From Oscillospiraceae bacterium (lineage in GTDB: Bacteria; Bacillota; Clostridia; Oscillospirales; Oscillospiraceae): a stretch of 64,000 nucleotides of DNA. The position numbers and the translations under genes were made by a program. Location of the stretch: positions 1-64,000 of the forward strand of contig JAFQBN010000005.1 in NCBI GenBank assembly GCA_017416685.1. The letters are read 5' to 3'. Below are positions 8,359 through 16,113 of this stretch, in pieces (the first letter of the stretch is position 1; each line of letters starts with the position of its first letter). The notes beneath the pieces are model-generated. The model searched no databases and was not told the origin of the DNA. It saw only the letters and a program-made list of their open reading frames with translations.

Positions 8359-9051
8359 ATGCTTTCTGCACTGGTGTATCTGCTGAGCAACAGCCTGTTT
8401 TTTACTCTGCGTCTGTCCGGCGGCGGTTCCTTTCCCAAGCCGCTGAAGCCGGAAGAGGAAAAAGTATACCTTGAGCGGCTGGCACAAGGGGATCCCGAGG
8501 CCCGCAACATACTCATCGAGCGAAACCTGCGCCTTGTGGCCCACATCGTCAAAAAATACTATTCCCAGTCCGGCGACCAGGAAGACCTGATCTCCATCGG
8601 CACCATCGGCCTGATCAAGGGCGTGTCCACTTTCAAACCGGACAAAAACGTGCGGCTGGCGACCTATGCAAGCCGCTGCATCGAAAACGAGATCCTGATG
8701 TTTTTCCGTTCCCAGCGCAAACTGCAGGGTGAGGTCTCCCTGTCCGACACACTGGACACCGGCGGCGACGGAAGTTCCCTGTCCCTGATGGATGTCATCA
8801 GCGTGGATGACACCATGATGGAGGATCTGGACAATAAGGACGCCTGCGCAAAAGTCCGCCGCTGCGTGAAAGAGTGTCTGAGCCAACGGGAATCGGACAT
8901 CATCACCCTGCGCTACGGCTTAGGCGGCAAAGAACCCCTCACCCAACGGGAGGTAGCCCAGCGCTGCGGCATCTCCCGCAGCTACATTTCACGTATCGAG
9001 AAGAAGGCCCTGCAAAAGCTGGAGCAGGCGATGAACGCTCCGCAGCGCTGA
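8359..9051 (+). CDS. sigK: RNA polymerase sporulation sigma factor SigK (continuous gene)
   Basis: Late mother-cell sigma factor. The 230-residue product starts MLSALVYLLSNSLFFTLRL, a hydrophobic pro-sequence of the kind SpoIVFB removes in Bacillus. Region 2 reads ARNILIERNLRLVAHIVKKY and EDLISIGTIGLIKG. Region 4 ends in QREVAQRCGISRSYISRIEK, the -35-binding helix-turn-helix. I chose the ATG at 8359 because AGGTGA precedes it; the GTG 9 nt upstream is part of that ribosome-binding site. The gene is uninterrupted, with no skin-like element. It is divergent from tRNA-Leu and ends in a strong terminator. I could not recognise a convincing sigma-E promoter in the 50 nt upstream. Confidence 0.95.
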   Translation: MLSALVYLLSNSLFFTLRLSGGGSFPKPLKPEEEKVYLERLAQGDPEARNILIERNLRLVAHIVKKYYSQSGDQEDLISIGTIGLIKGVSTFKPDKNVRLATYASRCIENEILMFFRSQRKLQGEVSLSDTLDTGGDGSSLSLMDVISVDDTMMEDLDNKDACAKVRRCVKECLSQRESDIITLRYGLGGKEPLTQREVAQRCGISRSYISRIEKKALQKLEQAMNAPQR

Positions 9052-9056
9052 TGTAC

Positions 9057-9093
9057 AAAAAAGCGGTGCATCCAATCGGATGCACCGCTTTTT
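9057..9093. terminator. Bidirectional terminator after sigK
   Basis: AAAAAGCGGTGCATCC pairs with GGATGCACCGCTTTTT around an AATC loop, with A and T tracts on both sides. It serves sigK and the convergent membrane-protein gene. Confidence 0.92.
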
Positions 9094-9101
9094 CATTCAA
9101 A

Positions 9102-9890
9102 TCACATCAGCTTGACAGTGTAATACACCAGCAGCAAAAGCAGCCAGGCCAGTAAACCGAACAGCAGGTAGAACGCCGCAGTATTGCCCAGCACCAGACA
9201 GGCCGCCAAAGCCAGCAGGCCAAACACACAGGACAGGATGACAGGCAGGTAGTTGGTCTGCTTGCCGAACAGGGCGCGCGCCTTGCCCTTCACAGTCAGC
9301 ACACCGCCGTTTTTCTTCAGGCAGAGCGTCAGCACCAGGGCCACCGCCAGCAGTACGATGCCAACCACCGCATACAGGGTGATGACCAGATCCATCCGGG
9401 CGCTGCCGCGGCGGACCAGCCACAGGCCCAGCAGGCCCACTCCGGAACACAGAGCGGAGAGGAAAAACTCTTTCTGATAGAGGTAGTACACCAGGACCAG
9501 CACAGCCAGCGCGGGCACCACAACGCACAGCAGATCCACCGCCGCGGCGTACAGCGCCACGATCAGCACACCGCTGATGCCCAGTGCAAAGGCAGATACG
9601 GACAGCAGCATGGGGCCAAAGGCCAGCTCACCGCTTTTGACACTTGCCCGGCGGCACCAGATCGCCGCCGCCACGCCAAAAGCCAGACCCAGCACCGCCA
9701 CCACGCGGATGACCACATGCAGCACCTGCGCCAGCGCAATGGATGCAGAGTCGGTGGTAAAGCCGATATAGTATTTGTTCACCAGCAACAGCAGGAACTC
9801 CAGCACCATAGCCGCCGCAAACCACAGCATGGCGCGGGTCAGTGCAATGTCCTCCTGTTTGCTGAGTGCCGCCTTTTTCTTCTTGTCCAT
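9102..9890 (-). CDS. Multi-pass membrane protein of unknown function
   Basis: About 262 residues. A short charged N-terminus (MDKKKKAALSKQED) is followed by about seven or eight hydrophobic helices and short loops. One basic loop reads CLKKNGGVLTVKGKARALF. I do not recognise the family. The second ATG (9890) is 7 nt after AAGGGG and was preferred over the ATG 6 nt upstream. It is a single gene, convergent with sigK and sharing its terminator, and divergent from ruvX. Confidence 0.7.
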   Translation of the reverse strand: MDKKKKAALSKQEDIALTRAMLWFAAAMVLEFLLLLVNKYYIGFTTDSASIALAQVLHVVIRVVAVLGLAFGVAAAIWCRRASVKSGELAFGPMLLSVSAFALGISGVLIVALYAAAVDLLCVVVPALAVLVLVYYLYQKEFFLSALCSGVGLLGLWLVRRGSARMDLVITLYAVVGIVLLAVALVLTLCLKKNGGVLTVKGKARALFGKQTNYLPVILSCVFGLLALAACLVLGNTAAFYLLFGLLAWLLLLLVYYTVKLM

Positions 9891-10006
9891 AATCATACCC
9901 CTTACCCGAAACAGTACAGACTGTTCCGTGACAAAGATTTCGCTGTTCTATATTTTAACAGAATATTCCATCTTTTGCAACAGAAAAAAACAAAAAACCG
10001 TGCCCC

Positions 10007-10035
10007 TTGCGCCACACGTAAAAACATTATATAAT
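10007..10035 (+). promoter_or_regulatory. Promoter of ruvX
   Basis: TTGCGC (10007-10012), 17 nt and TATAAT (10030-10035), 30 nt before the start codon. Confidence 0.7.
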
Positions 10036-10065
10036 TGTTCAAACGACTTTTCCGGAGGTACTGCC

Positions 10066-10488
10066 ATGACGGTTATGGCTATCGATTACGGCGACGCCCA
10101 CACCGGCGTTGCCATCTCTGACCCCACCGGCTTTCTGGCCGGTTCCGCCACCACCATCCACAGCCGGAAGGCCGAGGTGGTTTTGGAGGAACTGACCCGG
10201 CTGGTCCGGACCCACAACGTGGACGAGCTGGTCATGGGTTTCCCCCGCAACATGGACGGCACCGAGGGTCCCCGGGCCCAGCTGTACCGCGACTTTGCCG
10301 ACCGGGTGGCCCAAGCTACCGGTCTGACCCCCGTTCTGTGGGACGAGCGGCGCACCACGGTGGATGCCCACCGCATTCTGTTCGACTCCGGCAAGAATGC
10401 CAAAAAGCGCAAGCAGACTGTGGATGCCGTGGCCGCCAGCCTGATTCTGGAAGGCTATCTGGACTTCAAGCGCCGCCAGCGCGGTTGA
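10066..10488 (+). CDS. ruvX: Putative pre-16S rRNA nuclease / RuvX-type resolvase (YqgF)
   Basis: A 140-residue RNase H-fold protein of the YqgF/RuvX family, linked to 16S rRNA 5'-end maturation. It opens with MAIDYGDAHTGVAISD, where the first catalytic Asp lies in DYG. Further motifs are LVMGFPRNMDGTEGPRA, VLWDERRTT (second acidic residue) and a C-terminal VDAVAASLILEGYL with the third. The start ATG follows GGAGGTACTGCC. The family is usually next to ireB and DUF1292 (yrzB) in Firmicutes; here those genes are about 38 kb and 5.5 kb away. The EFR1 gene follows after 15 nt and is probably cotranscribed. Confidence 0.93.
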   Translation: MTVMAIDYGDAHTGVAISDPTGFLAGSATTIHSRKAEVVLEELTRLVRTHNVDELVMGFPRNMDGTEGPRAQLYRDFADRVAQATGLTPVLWDERRTTVDAHRILFDSGKNAKKRKQTVDAVAASLILEGYLDFKRRQRG

Positions 10489-10503
10489 TCGGGAGGAATC
10501 ACC

Positions 10504-11328
10504 ATGCAGCAAATCAGCAAAGTTTGGGCCGTGTACTTTACCGGAACCGGAAATACCAAAACCGTCGTCTGCCGTGTGGCAGATGCCGCTGCCCGGGCGC
10601 TGAACTGCCCCCGGGCCGACTACGATTTCAGCCTGCCCGCCGCCCGGGATGAACGGCTCACCTTCTCCCCCGACGACCTCGTCGTCATCGGCACCCCGGT
10701 CTACGCCGGGCGAGTACCCAACAAGCTGCTGCCCTTCCTGAGCGAGCATATCGCAGGCAGCGGTGCGCTGTGTGTGCCGGTGGTCACCTTTGGCAACCGC
10801 AGTTTTGACGATGGTCTGATGGAACTGGTCAATCTTATGCAGGCCAATGAGCTGACCCCCATAGCCGCCGGCGCTTTTGTGGGGGAACATTCGTTCTCCG
10901 TCACCCTTGGTGCGGGCCGCCCCAACAGCGACGATCTGGCTTTGGCCGATTCCCTTGGCACGCGGGCTGCGGAAAAGGCACTCGCCGGACAGCTCTCCCT
11001 GTCCGCCCCCGTGGCCGGCAACGACCCCGTGGGTCCCTACTACACCCCCCGGGACCGGGCGGGCAATCCCATCAACATCCTCAAGGTCAAGCCCAAAACC
11101 GACCCGGACAAGTGCCGCAAGTGTGGTCTGTGCGCCGCCATCTGCACCATGGGGTCCATCGATCCGACCGATTTTGGCAACATCACCGGTGTGTGCATCA
11201 AGTGCTGTGCCTGTGTCAAGCGCTGCCCCGCCGGTGCCAAGTACTACGACGATGCAGGTTACCTCTACCATCAGCATGAGCTGGAAGAGATGTACACCCG
11301 CCCCGCCGAGAGCAAACTCTTCTTCTGA
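10504..11328 (+). CDS. EFR1-type flavodoxin/ferredoxin protein
   Basis: A 274-residue electron-transfer protein. The N-terminal flavodoxin-like half begins VWAVYFTGTGNTKT, in which FTGTGNT is the FMN phosphate loop, and VIGTPVYAGRVPNKLLPFL follows. The C-terminal half carries two 4Fe-4S motifs, CRKCGLCAAIC and CIKCCACVKRCP. This EFR1 family (EF-hand-unrelated flavodoxin plus ferredoxin) is common in anaerobic Firmicutes. The partner reductase and substrate are unknown. GGAGG lies 8 nt before the ATG. Confidence 0.88.
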   Translation: MQQISKVWAVYFTGTGNTKTVVCRVADAAARALNCPRADYDFSLPAARDERLTFSPDDLVVIGTPVYAGRVPNKLLPFLSEHIAGSGALCVPVVTFGNRSFDDGLMELVNLMQANELTPIAAGAFVGEHSFSVTLGAGRPNSDDLALADSLGTRAAEKALAGQLSLSAPVAGNDPVGPYYTPRDRAGNPINILKVKPKTDPDKCRKCGLCAAICTMGSIDPTDFGNITGVCIKCCACVKRCPAGAKYYDDAGYLYHQHELEEMYTRPAESKLFF

Positions 11329-11330
11329 CC

Positions 11331-11359
11331 AAAGCGGACCGTTTACCGGTCCGCTTTTC
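11331..11359. terminator. Bidirectional terminator, EFR1 gene / copper operon
   Basis: AAAGCGGACC pairs with GGTCCGCTTT across a 7-nt loop. The stop codon of the convergent TauE half-gene lies in the loop. Confidence 0.75.
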
Positions 11360-11714
11360 CCTTTTTGAACAGCTCCCAAAGGCCCACCAGAATCAGAAAA
11401 CCGCCAAAGCATTTGCGCAGCAGGTCGGTATCCATCCCTGTAGCCACCCATGCCGCTGCCGCCGCACAGACCAGACCCGCCCCAATGGCCGGCAGGAGTG
11501 CGCGGGTTTCGATATAGCCGTTTTTCACGTGGGCAGGTAAGGCACACAGCCCCGCAGGCAGAAAATAAAGCAGGTTGATGCCCTGCGCCAGATGCTGGTT
11601 CAACCCCGCCACGGCGGTCATATACACCAACAGCAGCGTCCCTCCGCCCACGCCAAATCCGGACAGGATCCCCGTGGCAAATCCCGCACCGACAGCAAGC
11701 AGCCAACCACTCAC
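11343..11714 (-). CDS. TauE/SafE family half-protein, second of a pair
   Basis: About 123 residues with roughly four membrane helices. The family glycine motif GFATGILSGFGVGGGTLLL is near the N-terminus, and QGINLLYFLPAG follows. Complete TauE/SafE sulfite exporter-like proteins have about 250 residues and an internal duplication. This gene and the preceding one each encode one half. The likely GTG start (11714) overlaps the upstream TGA as GTGA, which implies coupled translation. An alternative GTG is 9 nt upstream. The pair lies downstream of copA-csoR, so a role in metal or sulfur homeostasis is possible but unproven. Confidence 0.75.
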   Translation of the reverse strand: MSGWLLAVGAGFATGILSGFGVGGGTLLLVYMTAVAGLNQHLAQGINLLYFLPAGLCALPAHVKNGYIETRALLPAIGAGLVCAAAAAWVATGMDTDLLRKCFGGFLILVGLWELFKKGKADR

Positions 11715-12064
11715 AGCAGACACCTCACTCCCCCGAAAATCAGCAGCAGCCCAAATCCACGCCGCAGCCAATCCACCTGCACGCCCCGGAACAGCCGCCC
11801 GCCCAGCCAGCCGCCGACAGTCCCGCCTACAAGGTAGGGCCATGCCGCCGCAATGTCCAGTCCGCCCCGCAGCAGGTAAATGACCACCGACAAAGCACAC
11901 ATGGGCAAAATCACTGCCACCGATGTGGCAAAGGCCCGCCGCTGTTCCATCCCGCAAATGCGGGTCAGCAGCGGCACCAGCACCGAGCCGCCTCCACCGC
12001 CGAACAGACCGTTGGCAATTCCTGCCAGGCCACCAGCCAGCACGTATTTCCATCGTTTACACAT
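11711..12064 (-). CDS. TauE/SafE family half-protein, first of a pair
   Basis: A 117-residue membrane protein with AGGLAGIANGLFGGGGGSVL at 10-29, the glycine-rich TauE/SafE motif. RRAFATSVAVILPM follows, then about three more helices. It represents the N-terminal half of a typical TauE/SafE protein. The ATG at 12064 comes directly after the T run of a hairpin, and no good ribosome-binding site is visible. Starts further in, such as the GTG after KRWKY, cannot be excluded. It overlaps the next half-gene by 4 nt. Confidence 0.72.
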   Translation of the reverse strand: MCKRWKYVLAGGLAGIANGLFGGGGGSVLVPLLTRICGMEQRRAFATSVAVILPMCALSVVIYLLRGGLDIAAAWPYLVGGTVGGWLGGRLFRGVQVDWLRRGFGLLLIFGGVRCLL

Positions 12065-12066
12065 AA

Positions 12067-12110
12067 AAATCGCCGCCTTTGGGGATAGTCTGTCCCAAAA
12101 GCGGCGATTT
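12067..12110 (-). terminator. Hairpin between csoR and the TauE pair
   Basis: On the minus strand AAATCGCCGC pairs with GCGGCGATTT around a loop containing GGGACAG/CTATCCC, and TTTTT follows. It resembles a terminator but lies inside a same-strand gene cluster, so it may attenuate read-through into the TauE genes. Confidence 0.7.
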
Positions 12111-12115
12111 ATGTT

Positions 12116-12379
12116 TTATTCGGCCAGCTTGTCAAGCAGCGCGGTCAGCTCGTCCAGCTTGCTGTCGGCGGTGCCGTCAGCCACCGCCTGCCGCACGCAG
12201 CAGTCCATGTGGGCCCGCAGTACCGTGCGATTAGCTCTTTTCAGAACAGCCACGGCGGCACTGATCTGGGTGGACACATCCATGCAGTAGCGATCTTCCT
12301 CCACCATTTTCAAGATGCCGTCGATCTGTCCCCGGGCAGTTTTCAGCAGCTGTGCCACCTGAGTGTGATCGGCTTTCAC
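12116..12379 (-). CDS. csoR: CsoR-family copper-sensing repressor
   Basis: An 87-residue all-helical repressor (DUF156). The Cu(I)-binding Cys-His-Cys set is visible as Cys in DRYCMDV, His in LRAHMDCC and the following Cys. Apo-CsoR binds GC-rich dyads and releases DNA on binding Cu(I). The GTG start overlaps the copA stop as GTGA, so the repressor is translated from the copA message and should limit its own operon. A G/C-tract dyad at the copA promoter is a likely operator. Confidence 0.92.
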   Translation of the reverse strand: MKADHTQVAQLLKTARGQIDGILKMVEEDRYCMDVSTQISAAVAVLKRANRTVLRAHMDCCVRQAVADGTADSKLDELTALLDKLAE

Positions 12380-14907
12380 TGCACGCTCACCACCTGATAA
12401 CCGGCGTTGGTCACCGCATCTGTCAGAACCTGCTCGGAAACGTCAGCGGACAGGGTCACGGTGGCCGTCTTATCCTCCAGACTCATCTCCACCTCGCTCA
12501 CGCCTTCCAGCGCAGACAGCACCTGCTGCACACGAGCGGTGCAATGGCTGCACATCATGCCCTCAATGGTCATCACTTTTTTCATCTTATCCACGTTCCT
12601 TTCTGTGTTTTCAATCGGGCTGCACCCGCAGTTTTCCTTCCTGAACCGGCTTTTGAAGTTCCGCAGCCGCAGGCTGTTGGACACCACGCACACGGAACTC
12701 AAGCTCATAGCGGCAGAGCCGAACATGGGACTGAGCTGCCAGCCGAGTATGGGGTAGAATACACCCGCCGCCAGCGGGATCCCAATGACGTTATAGAAAA
12801 ACGCCCAGAACAGGTTCATCCGCACCTTGGCCATGGCGGCCCGGGACAGTTCCACCGCCGCCGCGGCATCCAGCAGGTCAGACTTCATCAGCACGATGTC
12901 CGCGCTGTCAATGGCCACGTCCGTGCCCGCCCCGATGGCCATGCCAACGTCGGCCGCCGCAAGGGCCGGGGCATCATTGATTCCATCGCCCACCATAGCC
13001 ACTTTTTTACCCTCCGCCTGCAGCCGGGACACCACCGCCTGCTTATCGGCAGGCAGCACCTGGGCGCGCACCTGCTCAATGCCCAGCCGTCGGGCAATGG
13101 CCCGTGCGGTACGCTCGTTGTCCCCGGTCAGCATCACCACATCCAGCCCCAGCGCCCGGAACGCCGCCACCGCCTGAGCGCTGGTGTCCTTGGGTACGTC
13201 TGCCACGGCGATCAGGCCCAGCAGTTTCCCGCTCTGTGCAAAGTATATCGGGGTCTTCCCCGCATCGGCTACCGCTCGTTCTTCCTGCCCGAGCGCGCCA
13301 AGATCCACGCCCGTCTCTTCCAGCATAGTCCGGTTGCCGCCGACACAAAACGCGCCGTTCAAAACTCCCTGCACGCCTTTTCCATGAATAGCTGTAAAGT
13401 CTTTTACCTGTTCAGCAATTACGCCCTGTTCCCGGCCATATTGCATCACCGCAGCAGCCAGGGGATGCTCGGACATGGATTCCAGACCGACCGCAACTGC
13501 CAGCAATTGGTCCCGCTCCACACCGGGGGCAGGGATCACGTCGGTGACCACCGGTTTCCCGGTTGTCAGCGTACCCGTTTTATCCAGCACCACGGTATCT
13601 ACTCTGCCAAGTGTCTCCAGCGCGGCAGCAGAGCGGATCAGAATTCCGTTGCGCGCACCCTCGCCTGTGGCCACCATGACGGCAACCGGCGTAGCAAGTC
13701 CCAGTGCGCAGGGACAGGAGATGACCAGCACCGCCACCCCGGCGGTCAAAGCCGCGGTGACCTGACCTCCGGTCACGATCAGCCACACCACAGCCGTCAC
13801 AGCGGCAATAATCATGACCACCGGCACGAACACTCCCGCAACCGTGTCTGCAAGGCGGGCGATGGGGGCCTTGGAGGCCGATGCCTCCTCCACCAGCCGG
13901 ATCATCTGGGCCAGGGTTGTGTCCTCCCCCACCCGGGTCGCCTCCAGCACGAAAGCTCCGGAGTGATTGACGGTGGCGGCCGCCACCTTATCCCCTACCG
14001 TTTTATCCACCGGCAGGCTCTCGCCGGTCAGGGCAGACTCGTCCACAGCGGAGCTGCCCTCCACAATGACTCCATCCACTGGAACGGCCTGTCCGGGGCG
14101 GACCACTACCCGATCCCCCAAAACGACCGCTTCCACAGGCACCTCCACCTCCTGCCCTGCGCGCAGCACCCGGGCCATCTTCGGTGTCAGTTCGATCAGG
14201 CGGGTTATGGCCTGTGCCGTTCTCCCTTTCGATCTGCTTTCCAGCATCTTTCCAAGTGTGACCAGGGTTAAAATCATGGCTGCAGACTCAAAATACAGGT
14301 CACCGCGGTACTGTTCCACCAGTTCCATATCTCCGTGTCCCAGCCCCCACGCCATGCAATAAATGGCAAATACGCCGTACAGCACAGCTGCAGAGGAACC
14401 GACCGCCACCAGGCTGTCCATATTGGCAGACCTGTGCAGCAAAGCGCGGAATCCAACCCGGAAATACCTATCGTTGATGTACAAAACGGGCAGGGTTAGC
14501 AGCAGTTGGGTCAGGCCGAAGATCACCGCATTTTCCGTCCCCATCAGCCAATCCGGCTGGGGCAGGTGGAGCATATGCCCCATAGAAACGTACATCAGCG
14601 GCAGCAAAAACAGCACGGACAGCAGTACCCGCCGTTTCAGCCGGTTAAACTCTTCGTCCGGCTGCTCATTTTGGATCGCAGCCCGTGGGGAACGCACCCC
14701 CACCGGAGCCGCGCCGTAACCCGCCGCGGTCACCGCCTTGGCAATGTCCTGCGCGGTTGTCATCGCTTCATCAAAATCAACGCTCATACTGTTGGTCAGC
14801 AGACTGACCTCCACCCGGCGCACACCGGACACACCGCCCGCCGCCCGCTCTACATGGGCCGAACAGGCCGCGCAGGTCATTCCCGTCACGTTGAATTTTT
14901 GCTTCAT
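12376..14907 (-). CDS. copA: Copper-exporting P1B-type ATPase with an extra C-terminal heavy-metal domain
   Basis: An 843-residue pump that exports Cu(I) using ATP. The N-terminal HMA domain has GMTCAAC at 9-15. Motifs follow in order: TGES in the actuator, CPC at 398-400 in the membrane metal site, DKTGT with the phosphorylated Asp442, and GDGIND. The usual core ends near residue 760 (SLRLRNFK). A linker rich in Cys, Asn and Glu then leads to a second HMA domain, residues 775-843, with GMMCSHC (Cys786, Cys789). This tail resembles a free CopZ chaperone. It even begins with Met775 and has AAAGGA upstream, so separate internal translation is possible. Consensus promoter upstream; csoR overlaps the stop. 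Confidence 0.95.
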   Translation of the reverse strand: MKQKFNVTGMTCAACSAHVERAAGGVSGVRRVEVSLLTNSMSVDFDEAMTTAQDIAKAVTAAGYGAAPVGVRSPRAAIQNEQPDEEFNRLKRRVLLSVLFLLPLMYVSMGHMLHLPQPDWLMGTENAVIFGLTQLLLTLPVLYINDRYFRVGFRALLHRSANMDSLVAVGSSAAVLYGVFAIYCMAWGLGHGDMELVEQYRGDLYFESAAMILTLVTLGKMLESRSKGRTAQAITRLIELTPKMARVLRAGQEVEVPVEAVVLGDRVVVRPGQAVPVDGVIVEGSSAVDESALTGESLPVDKTVGDKVAAATVNHSGAFVLEATRVGEDTTLAQMIRLVEEASASKAPIARLADTVAGVFVPVVMIIAAVTAVVWLIVTGGQVTAALTAGVAVLVISCPCALGLATPVAVMVATGEGARNGILIRSAAALETLGRVDTVVLDKTGTLTTGKPVVTDVIPAPGVERDQLLAVAVGLESMSEHPLAAAVMQYGREQGVIAEQVKDFTAIHGKGVQGVLNGAFCVGGNRTMLEETGVDLGALGQEERAVADAGKTPIYFAQSGKLLGLIAVADVPKDTSAQAVAAFRALGLDVVMLTGDNERTARAIARRLGIEQVRAQVLPADKQAVVSRLQAEGKKVAMVGDGINDAPALAAADVGMAIGAGTDVAIDSADIVLMKSDLLDAAAAVELSRAAMAKVRMNLFWAFFYNVIGIPLAAGVFYPILGWQLSPMFGSAAMSLSSVCVVSNSLRLRNFKSRFRKENCGCSPIENTERNVDKMKKVMTIEGMMCSHCTARVQQVLSALEGVSEVEMSLEDKTATVTLSADVSEQVLTDAVTNAGYQVVSVQ

Positions 14908-14921
14908 GCTTTCGCCTCCTA

Positions 14922-14946
14922 TCCCCCCTCCCCCCCGGGGTGGGTG
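14922..14946. promoter_or_regulatory. Candidate CsoR operator upstream of copA
   Basis: On the minus strand CACCCACCCC is followed directly by a G tract (GGGGGGGAGGGGGG), between the -10 box and the copA ribosome-binding site. CsoR operators are G/C-tract pseudo-dyads, so position and composition fit. The exact half-sites are inferred. Confidence 0.55.
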
Positions 14947-14951
14947 TTTTT

Positions 14952-14979
14952 ATTATAGCACCGCCGTGCCGTTTGTCAA
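14952..14979 (-). promoter_or_regulatory. Sigma-A promoter of the copper operon
   Basis: The minus strand reads TTGACA (14979-14974), 16 nt and TATAAT (14957-14952). Confidence 0.88.
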
Positions 14980-14988
14980 CCTAAAGGC

Positions 14989-15020
14989 AAAAAAATCCCG
15001 GCCTGCCACAGCAGGCCGGG
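14989..15020 (-). terminator. Terminator of the DUF378 gene
   Basis: On the minus strand CCCGGCCTGC pairs with GCAGGCCGGG and a run of eight bases rich in T follows. Confidence 0.92.
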
Positions 15021-15030
15021 TGCGCAGCCG

Positions 15031-15240
15031 TCAGGCGTGGCGCTCCACCATCCCGTCACGGAACAGCAGGGTAATGCACCAAACCGCCGAAAGGCCCACC
15101 AGCGTGTAGACCGCACGTGCCAGCAGGGCGGCGGAACCGCCCAGCAGGAATGCCACCAGGTCAAAGCCAAACAGACCCACCAGACCCCAGTTCAGGCCGC
15201 CGATGATGAGCAGCGCCAGAGCAATTTTATCCAAGATCAC
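15031..15240 (-). CDS. DUF378 family small membrane protein
   Basis: A 69-residue protein with two hydrophobic helices. LLIIGGLNWGLVGLFGFDLV and a later RAVYTLVGLSAVW are the DUF378 signature. Function is unknown. The GTG at 15240 is preceded by GAGGAGG with ideal spacing. The longer open frame upstream runs into the terminator of a structured RNA and has no ribosome-binding site, so I rejected it. Confidence 0.85.
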   Translation of the reverse strand: MILDKIALALLIIGGLNWGLVGLFGFDLVAFLLGGSAALLARAVYTLVGLSAVWCITLLFRDGMVERHA

Positions 15241-15306
15241 GTTGTTTCCCTCCTCTTTCATGGTGATCTGCGGATAGTGTTGCCCGCATTTTGCCCGTTT
15301 ATGCAT

Positions 15307-15562
15307 AAAAAAAGGGAGCTGCAGCAGATGCCGCAGCCCCAAAAGGTGCTATGTGTGTCCCGCTCTGGCCGTGTGGATCCGTTTAAAACCTGCACGTGTG
15401 GCAGGTGGGTCGCCTCCACTGCGCTTTTCTGCTTCCAACGTCCGACTGACCTCAAAGGGGGTCGGGAGGCCTGCAAACCACGCCGTGAGGGGGCGTCCCG
15501 TTTCGTAAATGTGGGTTTAAAAGAACCCATCACGCACCGAGCAGGAGCCAACGCAAAAGTGC
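15307..15562 (-). ncRNA. ssrS: Structured non-coding RNA, probably 6S RNA
   Basis: This 340-bp gap between DUF1292 and DUF378 has no credible gene. The minus strand can fold into GGGTT/AACCC, ACGCC/GGCGT, CCGAC/GTCGG (with GACC/GGTC inside) and CCTGC/GCAGG hairpins. GGTGC near 15527 can pair with GCACC near 15345 and close the whole element. It ends in a rho-independent terminator, 15307-15340 (GGGGCTGC / GCAGCTCCC, then seven T). Segments such as GTGGAGGCGACCCACC and AACGGATCCACACGG match my recollection of clostridial 6S RNA, which inhibits the housekeeping RNA polymerase. I found no clear promoter, and a leader of DUF378 is an alternative reading. Ends are approximate. Confidence 0.6.
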
Positions 15563-15582
15563 AAGCACTTTTTGAGGTAAGA

Positions 15583-15894
15583 TTACTCCTCGTCCGCGAA
15601 CAGCCGCTCCATGAACTGCTCGTAGACCTCCATCTCTTCCTCTTCACTGTCCAGAGTGGAGAACAGCTCCTCGCCGTTTTCCTCGATGACCTTCATGATG
15701 ACCATGCCGTATTCCTCGTCATCGACGTCCACATCCACGATCTCGCCGTCGTCGCCCTCCTCGCCCTCAATGACGGGGAAAAAGGCCATGTAGACGTTGT
15801 CGTTGTACTCCAGTGTATCCAGATGCTCCAGTTCAAATTCGTTGCCGTCCTCGTCGGTGACGGTGATGAAATCGGGGCCGAACTCTTCACTCAT
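15583..15894 (-). CDS. DUF1292 protein (YrzB family)
   Basis: A very acidic 103-residue protein beginning MSEEFGPDFITVTDEDGNE, with FELEHLDTLEYNDNVYMAFFPV, the DUF1292 core. A long Asp/Glu-rich stretch and a conserved ending follow. Function is unknown. In many Firmicutes it forms an operon with ireB and ruvX; here it stands alone. The ATG has GGAGGTACTTACCA upstream. An AAAAGTGC/GCACTTTT palindrome after the stop may be a weak terminator. Confidence 0.88.
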   Translation of the reverse strand: MSEEFGPDFITVTDEDGNEFELEHLDTLEYNDNVYMAFFPVIEGEEGDDGEIVDVDVDDEEYGMVIMKVIEENGEELFSTLDSEEEEMEVYEQFMERLFADEE

Positions 15895-16015
15895 TGGTAA
15901 GTACCTCCTGTTTGGTTTGTGTCTCTATTTTACCCTGCGCTCATGCAAAATGCAAGAGCAAGCCTTGTCAATTTTTGCCTGTTTTTGAATTGATTTTTCC
16001 TTAGGCGCCAAAGGG

Positions 16016-16044
16016 TGGACAAACGCGTTCAAAGTTGGTATAAT
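16016..16044 (+). promoter_or_regulatory. Promoter of the class A PBP gene
   Basis: TGGACA (16016-16021), 17 nt and TATAAT (16039-16044). Confidence 0.75.
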
Positions 16045-16113
16045 ATTGGTATCTATGTACTGATGTATCCCTCTTGCGCCCACGGCGCAGTTCCCATGAA
16101 CGGAGGTTTTCTT

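Noticed and set aside
11715..12053. Long frame that would join both TauE halves
   Set aside because: Its first half is out of frame with the TauE motif; the motif-bearing frames are two separate genes with a GTGA overlap.
12352..14271. 639-codon open frame opposite copA
   Set aside because: No motifs; copA has all P-type ATPase signatures on the other strand.
15241..15342. N-terminal extension of the DUF378 gene
   Set aside because: It overlaps the RNA terminator and lacks a ribosome-binding site, while the GTG at 15240 has GAGGAGG.
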